DNA of 64,000 nt. Origin: CAYNZP01 sp964401835 (GTDB taxonomy: Bacteria > Planctomycetota > Phycisphaerae > SM23-33). Location of the stretch: assembly GCA_964401835.1 (NCBI GenBank), contig CAYNZP010000003.1, forward strand, positions 62,001 to 126,000, given 5' to 3'. Shown here piece after piece: positions 52,022 to 60,655 of the stretch; positions within the stretch are counted from its first letter, which is position 1; every line of letters starts with the position of its first letter. Made by a program: the position numbers and the translations under genes. The notes under the pieces are model-generated. The model worked only from the letters and a program-made list of their open reading frames with translations, did no database searches and had not been told where the DNA came from.

Positions 52022-52784
52022 TGGTTATTACTGATTCCCTGAATGTAACTTCGGATTCATAAGTGCCGCTTTGATTTGGCGACTTTCGGCCCAGCAACGA
52101 CTCAACAACATTGGCCAGTTGCGTTTCGATTGTCGCGTCAATTGTGCCCTGGCCGCTGATGAGTTTTGCTCCACCGGCCGATATACTTTCATCTCCTACA
52201 AGCTGGACACTGCTATTAAGTGAGAATATCCGGACAAGCTCGCTGAAATATTGGTTGAGCTGTTCAAATTGGGCTGGGTTGACTTTGATTACCATCTCGC
52301 CGGGACAATTGGCAAGTTCGAGCACTTTGGCAAGGTTTTCTTTCGCAGCTGTGATATTACTCGCCGACACCTGAGCGACGATTTTTTCAGCCAGCATAAT
52401 TGCCAAGTCGAGAATGTCCGAATGGGCATCTTGTAGCAGCTTGGCCCTGGATTGATTGAGCTTGCCTATTGCTTTTTTCGCCAAGGCCGCAATTTCGTCA
52501 GCCTGTTTACCTGCATTCTCGCTGACTTTTTCTGTCGCTTCGAGCCGACCTTTACTGAAGCCTTCTTCGTGTCCCTTGGCCAAACCTTCCTTATAAGCCT
52601 GCTCGTGGGCCTGGAGGCGGAGTTGTTCAGCTTTTGCGTTTGCTTCAGAGATTATCTCACAAGCCTGTTTTCTCGCTTCGAGAACTACATCCCTTGCCTG
52701 AGCTGCAAGGTCAGTGAGATTCAACACAGCTGCTTTATCAGCCGCGGTGTTTTTCATCTCATTTGCTTTGATAATTCTCGCCAT
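52008..52784 (-). CDS. fliH: Flagellar export regulator FliH
   Basis: A 258-aa protein with a long central coiled coil rich in Ala/Glu and GxxxG-like repeats (about residues 25-115), followed by a V-ATPase E-like domain (IAQVSASNITAAKENLAKVL, then AGGAKLISGQGTIDATIETQL). It inhibits FliI and links it to the C ring via FliN. It lies 29 bp downstream of the fliF-fliG fusion gene. Confidence 0.85.
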   Translation of the reverse strand: MARIIKANEMKNTAADKAAVLNLTDLAAQARDVVLEARKQACEIISEANAKAEQLRLQAHEQAYKEGLAKGHEEGFSKGRLEATEKVSENAGKQADEIAALAKKAIGKLNQSRAKLLQDAHSDILDLAIMLAEKIVAQVSASNITAAKENLAKVLELANCPGEMVIKVNPAQFEQLNQYFSELVRIFSLNSSVQLVGDESISAGGAKLISGQGTIDATIETQLANVVESLLGRKSPNQSGTYESEVTFRESVITNESA

Positions 52785-52813
52785 AATCTTTTAAAAAAAT
52801 TCTCTAAAAAGTT

Positions 52814-54775
52814 TTAAGCAACTATCTCGCTCTGGTCATTGCTAAAGGCTGATATAAATGTCCCTTCGTTTACAAGCCTGATCGCCTCGATTACTTCATT
52901 CTGGGCAGCCTCAACGTCGCTCAGTCGAACCGGCCCAATTTCCTGCATCTGCTGGCGGACCTGATTGGCAGCACTGCCGGAAAGACAAGAGAACACTTTC
53001 TGTTTCAGCTCCTCGTTTGCTGTCCGCAACGCGACGGCCAGCGAATCGCTCTCGAGTTTTTCCAGCGCCGGCCCAAGTGAATCGATGGGCATATGGGTTA
53101 TATCTTCAAAGGCCAGCAGTCGATGACGGATAGAATCGGCCAGATCGGGTTCTTTATCGCCCAATGCTTCGAGGACATTCTTTTCCGCGGCATATCCAGC
53201 GTGGCGAAGGATCTCTGCCGCAACTTCGAGCCCGCCGGAGACGCTCTCACCTCTTGCTGACACACGCCCGAGACGCTGCGAGATGCTTTTAGCTATTTCA
53301 CGGACAACGTCGGGATCAATATTGTCAAGATTTGCGATTCGTCGGGTAACATCGACCTGTCTCGGTGCCGGCAACGCCGCAAAAACCTCAGCTGCATTGG
53401 CAGAAGACAAGTGCGACAATACCAACGCGATTGTCTGCGGATGCTCTGTCTGAATGAAATGAACGATATCCTCAATCGGCGATTGCTGGAGCATTCTGAA
53501 GGCATCAGCGTTAGTCAAAGAAGCTGACCTTGAAGTATGAAGAATATCTTGCTGGCTTGACTGGGGCGACTCAAGAGCACTTCTTCGCCTTATCTTGAGA
53601 ATATAAATTCCACACAACAAGCCACAAGCCAGGACAAATATCGTAGCGGCAGAGGAGTAATTGTTCCTCAGCCATGACTTGGCCAGTGCGATGCTATCAG
53701 CGCGTTGGGCCTGGCCTTGTTCGTCATAGTACCAATCAACTTTAACCAGAGCAGAATCTTCGGTGCCAATAACATTCATCACTGCCCGTTGAATCCGGCC
53801 AAGCTGCGCTGCAGCAAATGTCTGAGCGGGCTTTGTATCGGCCTTGCTATCTGCACCAAGGACCTTTCTTTGAAGCGAGAGCAGATAACTCCTTGGCACC
53901 GTCACAGCTGCTGATGAGCATTTTACCGTTGAGCTGTCTTTTGCAACACTAACAGTAACAATGAGACCATCAATATAGCGAAGGGCTGTTTTGATTTTTT
54001 GAGCATAATATTGTTCAGCTGCCTTTAGATGTTGATATTGAGCCGTAATTTCCGATGTGTCTTCATCACCAATGACAAAGCTCTTTCCGCTGCTGTCGAT
54101 AATGCGAACATTGCGTCGCTGCATTCCACTGACACTGCCTACAATCAGATCCGCAATGGCGGTTACCAGTTCTCCCGTGAGAACATGCTTTTCGTCCATG
54201 ACCAGATGGACGGCTGCATGCGGAGGAACCTCAACCTTGCCAAGACGCTTTGGCGAACCAGCCTCGAACATGACCGTGGCTTTTTCAACCTGTGTGAATT
54301 GGCTTATCAGTTCGCTCAAGGCGGACATCTTTGCCGCCTGCCAGCGCTTGAGATTCTGGGCTTCGCTGGCCCAGATGTCATTACCATCGGCGAATTTCTT
54401 GAGTGATGAAATGGCATCACTACCGGAGCCAACTTCCTGCTGGATGATTTTTCTCGCTTTCGGCACTAAAGATTGTGCCACGAGCAACCTTCCCTGTTTG
54501 ACTTGAGATTTAATACCCCGCTGAGACAGTAAACGCCTGGCGGTGGCAAGTTGGCTACTGGAGAGGCTTTTGTCTGAAACCTGCACGAAAGATTCAGCCG
54601 AAGTGCCCCAGCCAAGCCAGAGACTACCAGAGATGATGAGCAGAACCAGACCAACGGCCAACAAAACCTTGCGCCTGTTCATCGCAGGGCCCCGCAGGAC
54701 CATCCGCATCCAAAGCCTCTTGCGACCGGCTGGCGTGGTAAGTGCTTTTAGAACTTTTTGTAACTTTAATTGCAT
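52814..54775 (-). CDS. fliF-fliG: Natural FliF-FliG fusion (MS ring plus C-ring rotor protein)
   Basis: A 653-aa protein joining two usually separate proteins. FliF part: TM1 (about 36-55), ring-building motif 1 (60-100), RBM2 with SELISQFTQVEKATVMFE and VHLVMDEKHVLTGELV (110-215), a shortened RBM3 (about 230-355), and TM2 (about 373-393). FliG part: from MLQQSPIEDIVHFIQ (about 427), with EHPQT, and a C-terminal rotor domain ending GPVRLSDVE. The FliG N domain that docks on FliF, and the FliF C-tail it binds, are both missing; the fusion replaces them. Against E. coli FliG, R281, D288 and D289 are S601, Q608 and Q609, while R297 is kept as R617 and K264 is R584. A perfect AAGGAGG lies 10 nt before the ATG. 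Confidence 0.9.
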   Translation of the reverse strand: MQLKLQKVLKALTTPAGRKRLWMRMVLRGPAMNRRKVLLAVGLVLLIISGSLWLGWGTSAESFVQVSDKSLSSSQLATARRLLSQRGIKSQVKQGRLLVAQSLVPKARKIIQQEVGSGSDAISSLKKFADGNDIWASEAQNLKRWQAAKMSALSELISQFTQVEKATVMFEAGSPKRLGKVEVPPHAAVHLVMDEKHVLTGELVTAIADLIVGSVSGMQRRNVRIIDSSGKSFVIGDEDTSEITAQYQHLKAAEQYYAQKIKTALRYIDGLIVTVSVAKDSSTVKCSSAAVTVPRSYLLSLQRKVLGADSKADTKPAQTFAAAQLGRIQRAVMNVIGTEDSALVKVDWYYDEQGQAQRADSIALAKSWLRNNYSSAATIFVLACGLLCGIYILKIRRRSALESPQSSQQDILHTSRSASLTNADAFRMLQQSPIEDIVHFIQTEHPQTIALVLSHLSSANAAEVFAALPAPRQVDVTRRIANLDNIDPDVVREIAKSISQRLGRVSARGESVSGGLEVAAEILRHAGYAAEKNVLEALGDKEPDLADSIRHRLLAFEDITHMPIDSLGPALEKLESDSLAVALRTANEELKQKVFSCLSGSAANQVRQQMQEIGPVRLSDVEAAQNEVIEAIRLVNEGTFISAFSNDQSEIVA

Positions 54776-54834
54776 TTTGCCCGGTCCTCCTTGACCGTGG
54801 CTAACTCAAATACTTTCCAGCTTGGTTATGGCAA

Positions 54835-55227
54835 TTATGCTGATTCCTCATCCAGCCTTTCAAAAAACTCGCGAATATCCTTTAACGGCGTATTTTTATT
54901 TTTAAGCTCGGATATCTTGTCGAGCCTGCCAAAAACATTCTCGTCATATAGCCGATGACCGCCAGCTGTCCATTTGCTCTCGTGCAAAAGCCCCATCGTG
55001 GTGTAATTATGGATGGTCTGTCGGCTGACGCCGGAATAGTCCACAACCTCTCCGATGCGATAGAGCTTTGGAGGAATCGGCCTTCGCCGTTTCTGGCTGG
55101 AAATCTGACGTGGAGTTCCTTCAAAGAATTCGCCCCCGCCTGAATTACTTCGTGAGGCTTCAAAGCTTCCTTTGAAAGAATTCTCAACTGCGCTGGAAGA
55201 CTGGGTTTTCTGATATGGATCCTGCAT
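54835..55227 (-). CDS. MerR-family regulator at the head of the flagellar operon
   Basis: A 130-aa protein. Residues 1-50 are Ser/Gly/Gln-rich and probably disordered. Residues 55-125 are a MerR-type winged HTH (YRIGEVVDYSGVSRQTIHNYTTMGLL, then RLYDENVFGRLDKI). It has no Cys-rich effector domain. It lies 59 bp upstream of the fliF-fliG gene on the same strand and is likely the first gene of the flagellar operon, so a flagellar regulatory role is a good inference. A symmetric AT-rich site lies 20 bp upstream of its start. Confidence 0.82.
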   Translation of the reverse strand: MQDPYQKTQSSSAVENSFKGSFEASRSNSGGGEFFEGTPRQISSQKRRRPIPPKLYRIGEVVDYSGVSRQTIHNYTTMGLLHESKWTAGGHRLYDENVFGRLDKISELKNKNTPLKDIREFFERLDEESA

Positions 55228-55580
55228 TTTCCTGCCAATCTTTTATTTTTACGTTTTGTAAAATGTAAAATGCGTTAGATGGCGGCGAATGTCAAAAGAA
55301 AAAAAGGAAAAACCCAAAAAATATTTTATAACTACGCTTTCAAAAAGAAGATGTGGACAAAAACGCCCAGGTTTTTTCTATCGCCCTATCCCTAACCAAA
55401 CCTACAGTGCTCGCAAGGTTTGTTAAGTGCCATAATGGTTCTCAATAATTTTTCGGCTTTGCCACTTACCCGCCATGAAATGGCGGGCATTAAACCAATT
55501 GGAAAAGGAAAAACCTTCGAGAACTATTACAAAAGTTTTCTCCTGCCTGAAAAAGCCAGGTGCGTTATACTCCTGCGATA
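55228..55580. other. Divergent gap between the flagellar merR gene and the amidohydrolase
   Basis: About 353 bp without genes. It holds the TTTTAC/GTAAAA palindrome described separately; a further GTAAAAT copy follows it. The remainder shows no clear element. Confidence 0.6.
55247..55263 (-). promoter_or_regulatory. Candidate operator upstream of the flagellar merR gene
   Basis: A perfect inverted repeat TTTTAC-N5-GTAAAA, followed by a direct half-site GTAAAAT (55264 onward). It is placed 20 bp upstream of the merR ATG. MerR-type proteins bind such symmetric sites and often regulate their own promoter. Confidence 0.4.
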
Positions 55581-56375
55581 ATGAACATAATTGACATACA
55601 TACACACGCATTCCCGGACAACATAGCCAAGCGAGCGATTAAAAAGCTCGAAGACATGGCCGAATGGAAAACAGTAGGCGACGGCACTGTAGATGGACTG
55701 TTGAGGTCCATGGACGAATCCGATATCGATATATCGATAGTCTCCCCCGTCGTAACGATACCAACCCAGGAAAAAGGGATTCTGGAATGGGCCAGGAAAA
55801 TACGCTCTGACAGACTTGAACCATTTATGTCCGTTCACCCGGAAAACAAAAAATCTACCAAATGGATTAAGCGTTTTGCCGATGAAGGCATTGCGGGAAT
55901 TAAGCTGCACCCGATGTTCCAGAATTTCATAGCCGACGAAACAAGAATGGACGACATCTATGGCGCAGCTGCTGAGAATGACCTGATTGTTCAGATACAT
56001 TGCGGCCGCGATATCGGCTATTCGGCTGACGACGACCGGGCTGATCCTGTGAGAATCCGAAATGTCATAGACAGATTTAACAACCTAAAGCTAATCGCGG
56101 CGCATCTTGGTGGATTCCAGAGATGGGACCAGGTGGAAAAATATCTGGTTGGTACAAATGTTTACCTGGACACGTCTCAATGTATGAAATTTCTCGAGCC
56201 CCAGCGCGTAAAAGAAATAATCCTCGCTCACGGCATTGAGAAAGTTATGTTCGGAACGGATTGGCCATGGGCCAGTCCAAAGGAAGATTTGCCCCGTATC
56301 GAGAAACTCGGATTGACCGAAGAAGAAAAAAAGAAAATACTCTTTGCGAACACAGCGAAGCTGTTGGGGCTTTAG
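55581..56375 (+). CDS. Amidohydrolase_2-family TIM-barrel hydrolase
   Basis: A 264-aa protein beginning with the metal-binding motif DIHTHAF. Later ligands and catalytic residues are GIKLHPMFQ, IHCGRD, AHLGG and FGTDWPW. The group includes decarboxylases and lactonases; the substrate is not readable. ATG 55581 is preferred to an in-frame GTG at 55560. It is divergent from the flagellar merR gene and convergent with the next membrane protein. Confidence 0.82.
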   Translation: MNIIDIHTHAFPDNIAKRAIKKLEDMAEWKTVGDGTVDGLLRSMDESDIDISIVSPVVTIPTQEKGILEWARKIRSDRLEPFMSVHPENKKSTKWIKRFADEGIAGIKLHPMFQNFIADETRMDDIYGAAAENDLIVQIHCGRDIGYSADDDRADPVRIRNVIDRFNNLKLIAAHLGGFQRWDQVEKYLVGTNVYLDTSQCMKFLEPQRVKEIILAHGIEKVMFGTDWPWASPKEDLPRIEKLGLTEEEKKKILFANTAKLLGL

Positions 56376-56386
56376 CCTATCCCCTG

Positions 56387-56935
56387 TTACATCAGTTCCA
56401 GGCCTTCCTGCGGTTCTTCAATCTCTATAATTCGCCAGCCGTCTTCGCGTTTTATCCAGTGGAGGTTCCAGATTATCGAAGTCTTGCCTTCCATACCTTC
56501 GGCCGCGAAATCCAGAATTGTTACGATACGCGATTTTGCCCTGGAGTCCTCGACGTCCACTTTGAGCTTCTGAATCCTCACGTTGCCGATTTTGTAGCGT
56601 TTAATTGCCAGGTCGGCAAACATGACAAGGGCCGGCTTGGAACCGTGGAAACCCCGATAACTCTCGTCGAGGTAGAACGCCCCCTTGTCTGCACTGCCGG
56701 CCTCGACGTCCACCGCTATCTCCTTCACGGCCAGAACAATCTGTTCGCGGTCGGTCTTTACCAGCATAGCAAGCAAAAACACAAGCCCAGCTAGCACAAG
56801 CGGAATCAGCGAAATCAGCAGCCATTGCTTCGAACGCTTCTCGTGCCATATCGCCAGCAGGATAATGAAAACGAAGGCCAGACCGATGTAAATATAGGTG
56901 GGATTCTCAAATAAAGCGGTCTTAAGTGTATTCAT
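56387..56935 (-). CDS. Membrane-anchored NTF2-like protein, unknown function
   Basis: A 182-aa protein with two N-terminal membrane helices (about residues 14-30 and 38-60), then a soluble domain of about 115 residues. The domain has alternating strands and helices (VILDFAAEGMEGKTSIIWNLHWIKREDGWRIIEIE at its end, here cited by ends only: VTILDF to IIEIEEPQ) that resemble an NTF2/SnoaL-type fold. There are no catalytic motifs I recognise. It stands alone between convergent and divergent genes. Confidence 0.55.
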   Translation of the reverse strand: MNTLKTALFENPTYIYIGLAFVFIILLAIWHEKRSKQWLLISLIPLVLAGLVFLLAMLVKTDREQIVLAVKEIAVDVEAGSADKGAFYLDESYRGFHGSKPALVMFADLAIKRYKIGNVRIQKLKVDVEDSRAKSRIVTILDFAAEGMEGKTSIIWNLHWIKREDGWRIIEIEEPQEGLELM

Positions 56936-57005
56936 ACCAGAATTATATAGCGGCCAGACAGCAAAGCTAAAGTTTTTTGGCCTTTATTGGCGATAAATCT
57001 TTTGG

Positions 57006-57263
57006 ATGCAATCAGTAATGACCAAAAAGAAGACTGAAAAAAAGCTTATGCGAATCTCGCAGGCCGCCGAAGCAGCCGGAACAAGTAAACAGACGATCGA
57101 GTACTACATAATGATCGGCCTGATAACACCGGTGCGTAAAAAAGGCAGCGCCGGGCGGTTCTTTAATGATAAGCTTATCAAGCGGATTAAGCTCATCCGC
57201 CGGTTGAATGAGTCCGGTTATACGCTCCGGGCCATACGGGAAACATATTTGCGCAACCGCTGA
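57006..57263 (+). CDS. Small MerR-type DNA-binding protein
   Basis: An 85-aa protein that is little more than a MerR winged HTH (LMRISQAAEAAGTSKQTIEYY, then IKLIRRLNESGYTLRAIRETY). There is no effector domain. It may start at ATG 57006 or ATG 57018. It sits 53 bp upstream of the heme-type sensor kinase on the same strand, so the two are probably linked. A TAAAGTTT with a GGCGATAA 13 bp on (56968-56996) precedes it and resembles a sigma-28 promoter with too long a spacer. Confidence 0.75.
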   Translation: MQSVMTKKKTEKKLMRISQAAEAAGTSKQTIEYYIMIGLITPVRKKGSAGRFFNDKLIKRIKLIRRLNESGYTLRAIRETYLRNR

Positions 57264-57316
57264 AGGCGCTTGCGGCATCTTCCATTGACGCCCCCCTTAA
57301 CGTAGAATGTCAGCCG

Positions 57317-58927
57317 ATGGCAAAGCAATTCGTTAAAATATCGCTCGCAACCAAGTTCCGCGTCCTTTTCGGCGCGTCGGCGCTTGGGATTATCGCGGTA
57401 GCGTTGATCGTTCCGTGGTACTTTCTCGAAATGCTCACCGAGCAGAGCGCCCAGCAGCCGGCTGTTGAGCTTATGCGATTGCGGCAGAATGAATGGAAGC
57501 TTTATCATTCCCGCCAGGAAACACGCGACCGGGCCGAGGACGAAAAAAGCGATATCGTCTCCTTCCATGCCCCCCAAAACGAACCCCACGGCCGCAAGGG
57601 TCCGCTGTTTATAAAACTTAAAAACGACATGACAACTCAAAGGCCGCTCGACTCGTCCGCGAAGCGGGCGTTAAAAACCTTCTCAAAAGACCCGGACAGG
57701 GAATTGATAATGTTCGAGGTCGAGGACGAGCCCGGCAAACCGACGTATCGTTTCCTTCAGGCCGTTCACATGGATAAGGATTGCATGAGCTGCCACGGCG
57801 ATGCGGCGCCGGTGAATCTTCAATATCAGCCGGGCCAACTTGCAGGACTGATAGACTTAACCATTCCAATCGAGGCCTCAGCGGGAATATTGATGTGGTA
57901 CACACGCGGAGCGTTCGTAGTCGGCGGCTTTCTTGCCGCCGTGCTGGCGCTGATTTTGTTCGCCGTTATTACCCACAGACTCGTGCTTCGGCCGGTCCGC
58001 ATATTAAACGAACTTACGGACAAAGTTGCCGACGGGGATATGACCGTCAGAAGCCCCATTAACACATCTGATGAGCTTCAACGGCTCGGGGACAGCTTTA
58101 ACGAGATGCTCGACGGAATACAGGACCAGCACAACAAGCTCCGAGCCGCCAACCGGGCTTTGGACCTGAAACTGAGCGAAATGGAAGAGTCGAATGTAAC
58201 GCTTTTCCAGGCGAACAAGGTAAAAACAGAGTTCATGGCCAACATGTCGCATGAGCTGCGAACACCGCTCAATAGCATTCTCGGTTTCGCCGATTTAGTA
58301 AGTGAATCGACGGACGAGCGAATCGCAAGATACGGCAAAAACATCAACTCAGCTGCCAAGAATCTGCTGAACATGATTATCGAGATTCTTGACCTGGCAA
58401 AAATTGAAGCTGGCAAGGCTGAGGTGCGTTTTGACAAGGTTTCTATCACAGACACATGCGAGACGCTTATAGCGTTGATGAACCCACAGGCCCAGAAGAA
58501 ACAGCTGGAACTCGAGGTAAAGCTGGCTGAGGATTTACCGCTTGTTACAACTGACGGCGGAAAGGTCCAGCAGGTGCTTTATAACCTGCTTTCAAACGCT
58601 ATCAAATTCACTCCTGCCGGTGGGCGTATAACGCTTTCGACCGAACTTGGCAACTCCATGCAAAATGGCGGGGAATCCGATGAAGTGGCAATTTCCGTAG
58701 AAGACAACGGCCCGGGCATAGCTGAAGCTGACCAGCAAATGGTATTCGAGAAGTTTCATCAGCTGGATAAGACTCTCACCAAAGAATCCGCTGGAACCGG
58801 ATTGGGTTTGGCGATTTCAAAGGAACTTGCCAGCTTGATGGGCGGTCGTCTGGTTCTGGAAAGCGAACCCGGCCATGGTTCGAAATTCACGCTTCATATT
58901 CCGATAGAACCCAAGACAGAAAAATAA
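57317..58927 (+). CDS. Sensor histidine kinase with heme c-type (DUF3365/Tll0287-like) input domain
   Basis: A 536-aa membrane kinase. TM1 (about residues 15-37), an extracytoplasmic sensor domain (38-195) with the CxxCH heme-attachment motif at C156-M-S-C159-H160, TM2 (about 196-218), HAMP (about 222-275), and a coiled coil. HisKA has H312 in MSHELRTPLN. HATPase has N (YNLLSNAIKF), G1 (VEDNGPGIAE) and G2 (GTGLGLAISKELA). The periplasmic heme domain suggests redox or gas sensing. No response regulator is adjacent; the small MerR-type gene is upstream. Confidence 0.88.
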   Translation: MAKQFVKISLATKFRVLFGASALGIIAVALIVPWYFLEMLTEQSAQQPAVELMRLRQNEWKLYHSRQETRDRAEDEKSDIVSFHAPQNEPHGRKGPLFIKLKNDMTTQRPLDSSAKRALKTFSKDPDRELIMFEVEDEPGKPTYRFLQAVHMDKDCMSCHGDAAPVNLQYQPGQLAGLIDLTIPIEASAGILMWYTRGAFVVGGFLAAVLALILFAVITHRLVLRPVRILNELTDKVADGDMTVRSPINTSDELQRLGDSFNEMLDGIQDQHNKLRAANRALDLKLSEMEESNVTLFQANKVKTEFMANMSHELRTPLNSILGFADLVSESTDERIARYGKNINSAAKNLLNMIIEILDLAKIEAGKAEVRFDKVSITDTCETLIALMNPQAQKKQLELEVKLAEDLPLVTTDGGKVQQVLYNLLSNAIKFTPAGGRITLSTELGNSMQNGGESDEVAISVEDNGPGIAEADQQMVFEKFHQLDKTLTKESAGTGLGLAISKELASLMGGRLVLESEPGHGSKFTLHIPIEPKTEK

Positions 58928-58949
58928 ACGTACCGCTAAGGGTTGAAGA

Positions 58950-59411
58950 TTAATACCAGATCATCACAAGAACGTTAGGCTCAGGCCGCTTGCCTTCCAT
59001 TATTCCTATAACGTGGCCGACATCTTTTACCTCTATCTTGTCGCTTTCAAGCCACTCATTAATCATATCTTCCATATGCTCCAGGGAAGATAACGCTATC
59101 TTTGAATGGAACAACTTGAATCGTGTCGCACCAGAACCGTCAGTATTAAGTGGTCTCTTGAATTCGATCTTCTTGCCACCCATTGCAGCCGTGCGCAGAG
59201 CCTTCACCTTGGAAACGCCCGGCTCTTCATCTCCTTCGACAAGAGTTAAAGGCTCAAGTATTTCTTCTTTGGGCTTTTCCGGCTCTTTTGGTTTTACCGG
59301 AATATGCGTAATTTCCGGCAATTCCTGCTCCCCGGCCTCTGGTTCGTCCGGCTCAAGTGATTGCGGTTCCTCTTCGATGGGCTCCAGAGGAGGTATATTA
59401 TCTTCCGGCAT
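58950..59411 (-). CDS. Acidic, proline-rich protein of unknown function
   Basis: A 153-aa protein. The first 65 residues are Pro/Glu-rich and probably disordered. Residues 70-153 look folded (KIEFKRPLNTDGSGATRFKLFH, then HMEDMINEWLESDKIEVKDVGHVIGIMEG). There is no signal peptide. It resembles no family I know. It is convergent with the sensor kinase gene. Confidence 0.5.
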   Translation of the reverse strand: MPEDNIPPLEPIEEEPQSLEPDEPEAGEQELPEITHIPVKPKEPEKPKEEILEPLTLVEGDEEPGVSKVKALRTAAMGGKKIEFKRPLNTDGSGATRFKLFHSKIALSSLEHMEDMINEWLESDKIEVKDVGHVIGIMEGKRPEPNVLVMIWY

Positions 59412-59539
59412 AACAATACTCCTGTAAAATGAAATGAATCCAATTTGCTAAGACATGCGCCGCGTTTTTTATTATACTTTCATGGAACCGCCGGTCAAGC
59501 AGGCCGGATCGTTATGGCAAAATAATAAAAGCGAGATCC

Positions 59540-60655
59540 ATGCAGAAAGACAAGATTGCAATACTGACTACGTTTATTCTGATACTTGGAATAATTGTCG
59601 GTTATCAGCTTCTCAGCGGAGAAGAGGTCAAAAACCCGACGCCAGAGTCAAAACCAGCTGCCACGTCCACAAGGTCTGTAAATGTCGGCGAATTCAGGGG
59701 CATTTCGCTCCAGCTTCACAACAGCTCGCCCGACCACCCCTTCGAGCAATACGTAAGGGAAATCGCACAGACCGGCGCCAATTCAATATGTTTCGCGATA
59801 AATGCATGGCAGGAAAACTGCTCATCGACAAGCCTTTTCATCGATGGGAGAAAATCTCCGACAGATCAGCGGCTCAGGTCTCTTATCAACCTCGCTCACG
59901 ATCTCAATCTGAGAGTGGTGATCATGCCAATAGTGCTTCTGGAAAACCCCAAACCGGGAGAATGGCGAGGCAAGATCGCCCCAACGAATTGGGATTCATG
60001 GTGGGAAGACTACACCAATTACGTCATGCACTACGCCTACATCGCCGGCGAGACCAATGCCGACGTATTCATGGTCGGCTCGGAACTTGTCTCTACCGAA
60101 AAGCAGGAAGATCAATGGCGAAAGCTCATTGCGAGGGTTCGCAAACACGTTGGCGGGCTTGTCAGCTATTCTGCCAACTGGGATCATTACATGCCCGTCA
60201 AGTGGTGGGACGACCTGGACATGATCGGGATGACCAGCTATTACGAACTTTCTGATGGCGAAAAGCCTACACTTGAATCGCTTCTTGAAAAGTGGCAGGC
60301 GATAAAAACTGAATTGATTTCCTGGCAAAGCACAATAGATCGGCCGATTCTTTTCACTGAGGTAGGCTGGCCGAATCAGGTAACCGCAGCTAAATATCCC
60401 TGGAACTACTACGAGTCGCCAAAAGACCCGGACCCGCAAACTCAGGCTGCATGTTTTGAGGCGTTCTTTCAGACCTGGGCAAACGAAAAGATCCTCGCGG
60501 GCTATCTTATTTGGGAATGGCGGAATCACCCCTCACAGAAAATCGGCCCGGAAGACACCTCCTATATCCCATGCGGTAAGCCAGCGATGGACGTGATAAA
60601 AAAATACTTCCAGTATCCAAATCCGAACGGGGAAATCACAAAAAGCTCGAATTAG
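59540..60655 (+). CDS. Membrane-anchored glycosidase, GH113-like
   Basis: A 371-aa type II membrane protein. Residues 7-25 are an anchor helix, then a Ser/Pro-rich linker. From about 50 a TIM barrel begins with FRGISLQLHNSS. Candidate catalytic acids are the Glu in MVGSELVST and the Glu in ILFTEVGWP, spaced as in GH113 beta-mannanases. Likely role: hydrolysis of a beta-linked polysaccharide at the membrane surface. It is convergent with bioD, sharing 4 nt at the stops. Confidence 0.72.
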   Translation: MQKDKIAILTTFILILGIIVGYQLLSGEEVKNPTPESKPAATSTRSVNVGEFRGISLQLHNSSPDHPFEQYVREIAQTGANSICFAINAWQENCSSTSLFIDGRKSPTDQRLRSLINLAHDLNLRVVIMPIVLLENPKPGEWRGKIAPTNWDSWWEDYTNYVMHYAYIAGETNADVFMVGSELVSTEKQEDQWRKLIARVRKHVGGLVSYSANWDHYMPVKWWDDLDMIGMTSYYELSDGEKPTLESLLEKWQAIKTELISWQSTIDRPILFTEVGWPNQVTAAKYPWNYYESPKDPDPQTQAACFEAFFQTWANEKILAGYLIWEWRNHPSQKIGPEDTSYIPCGKPAMDVIKKYFQYPNPNGEITKSSN

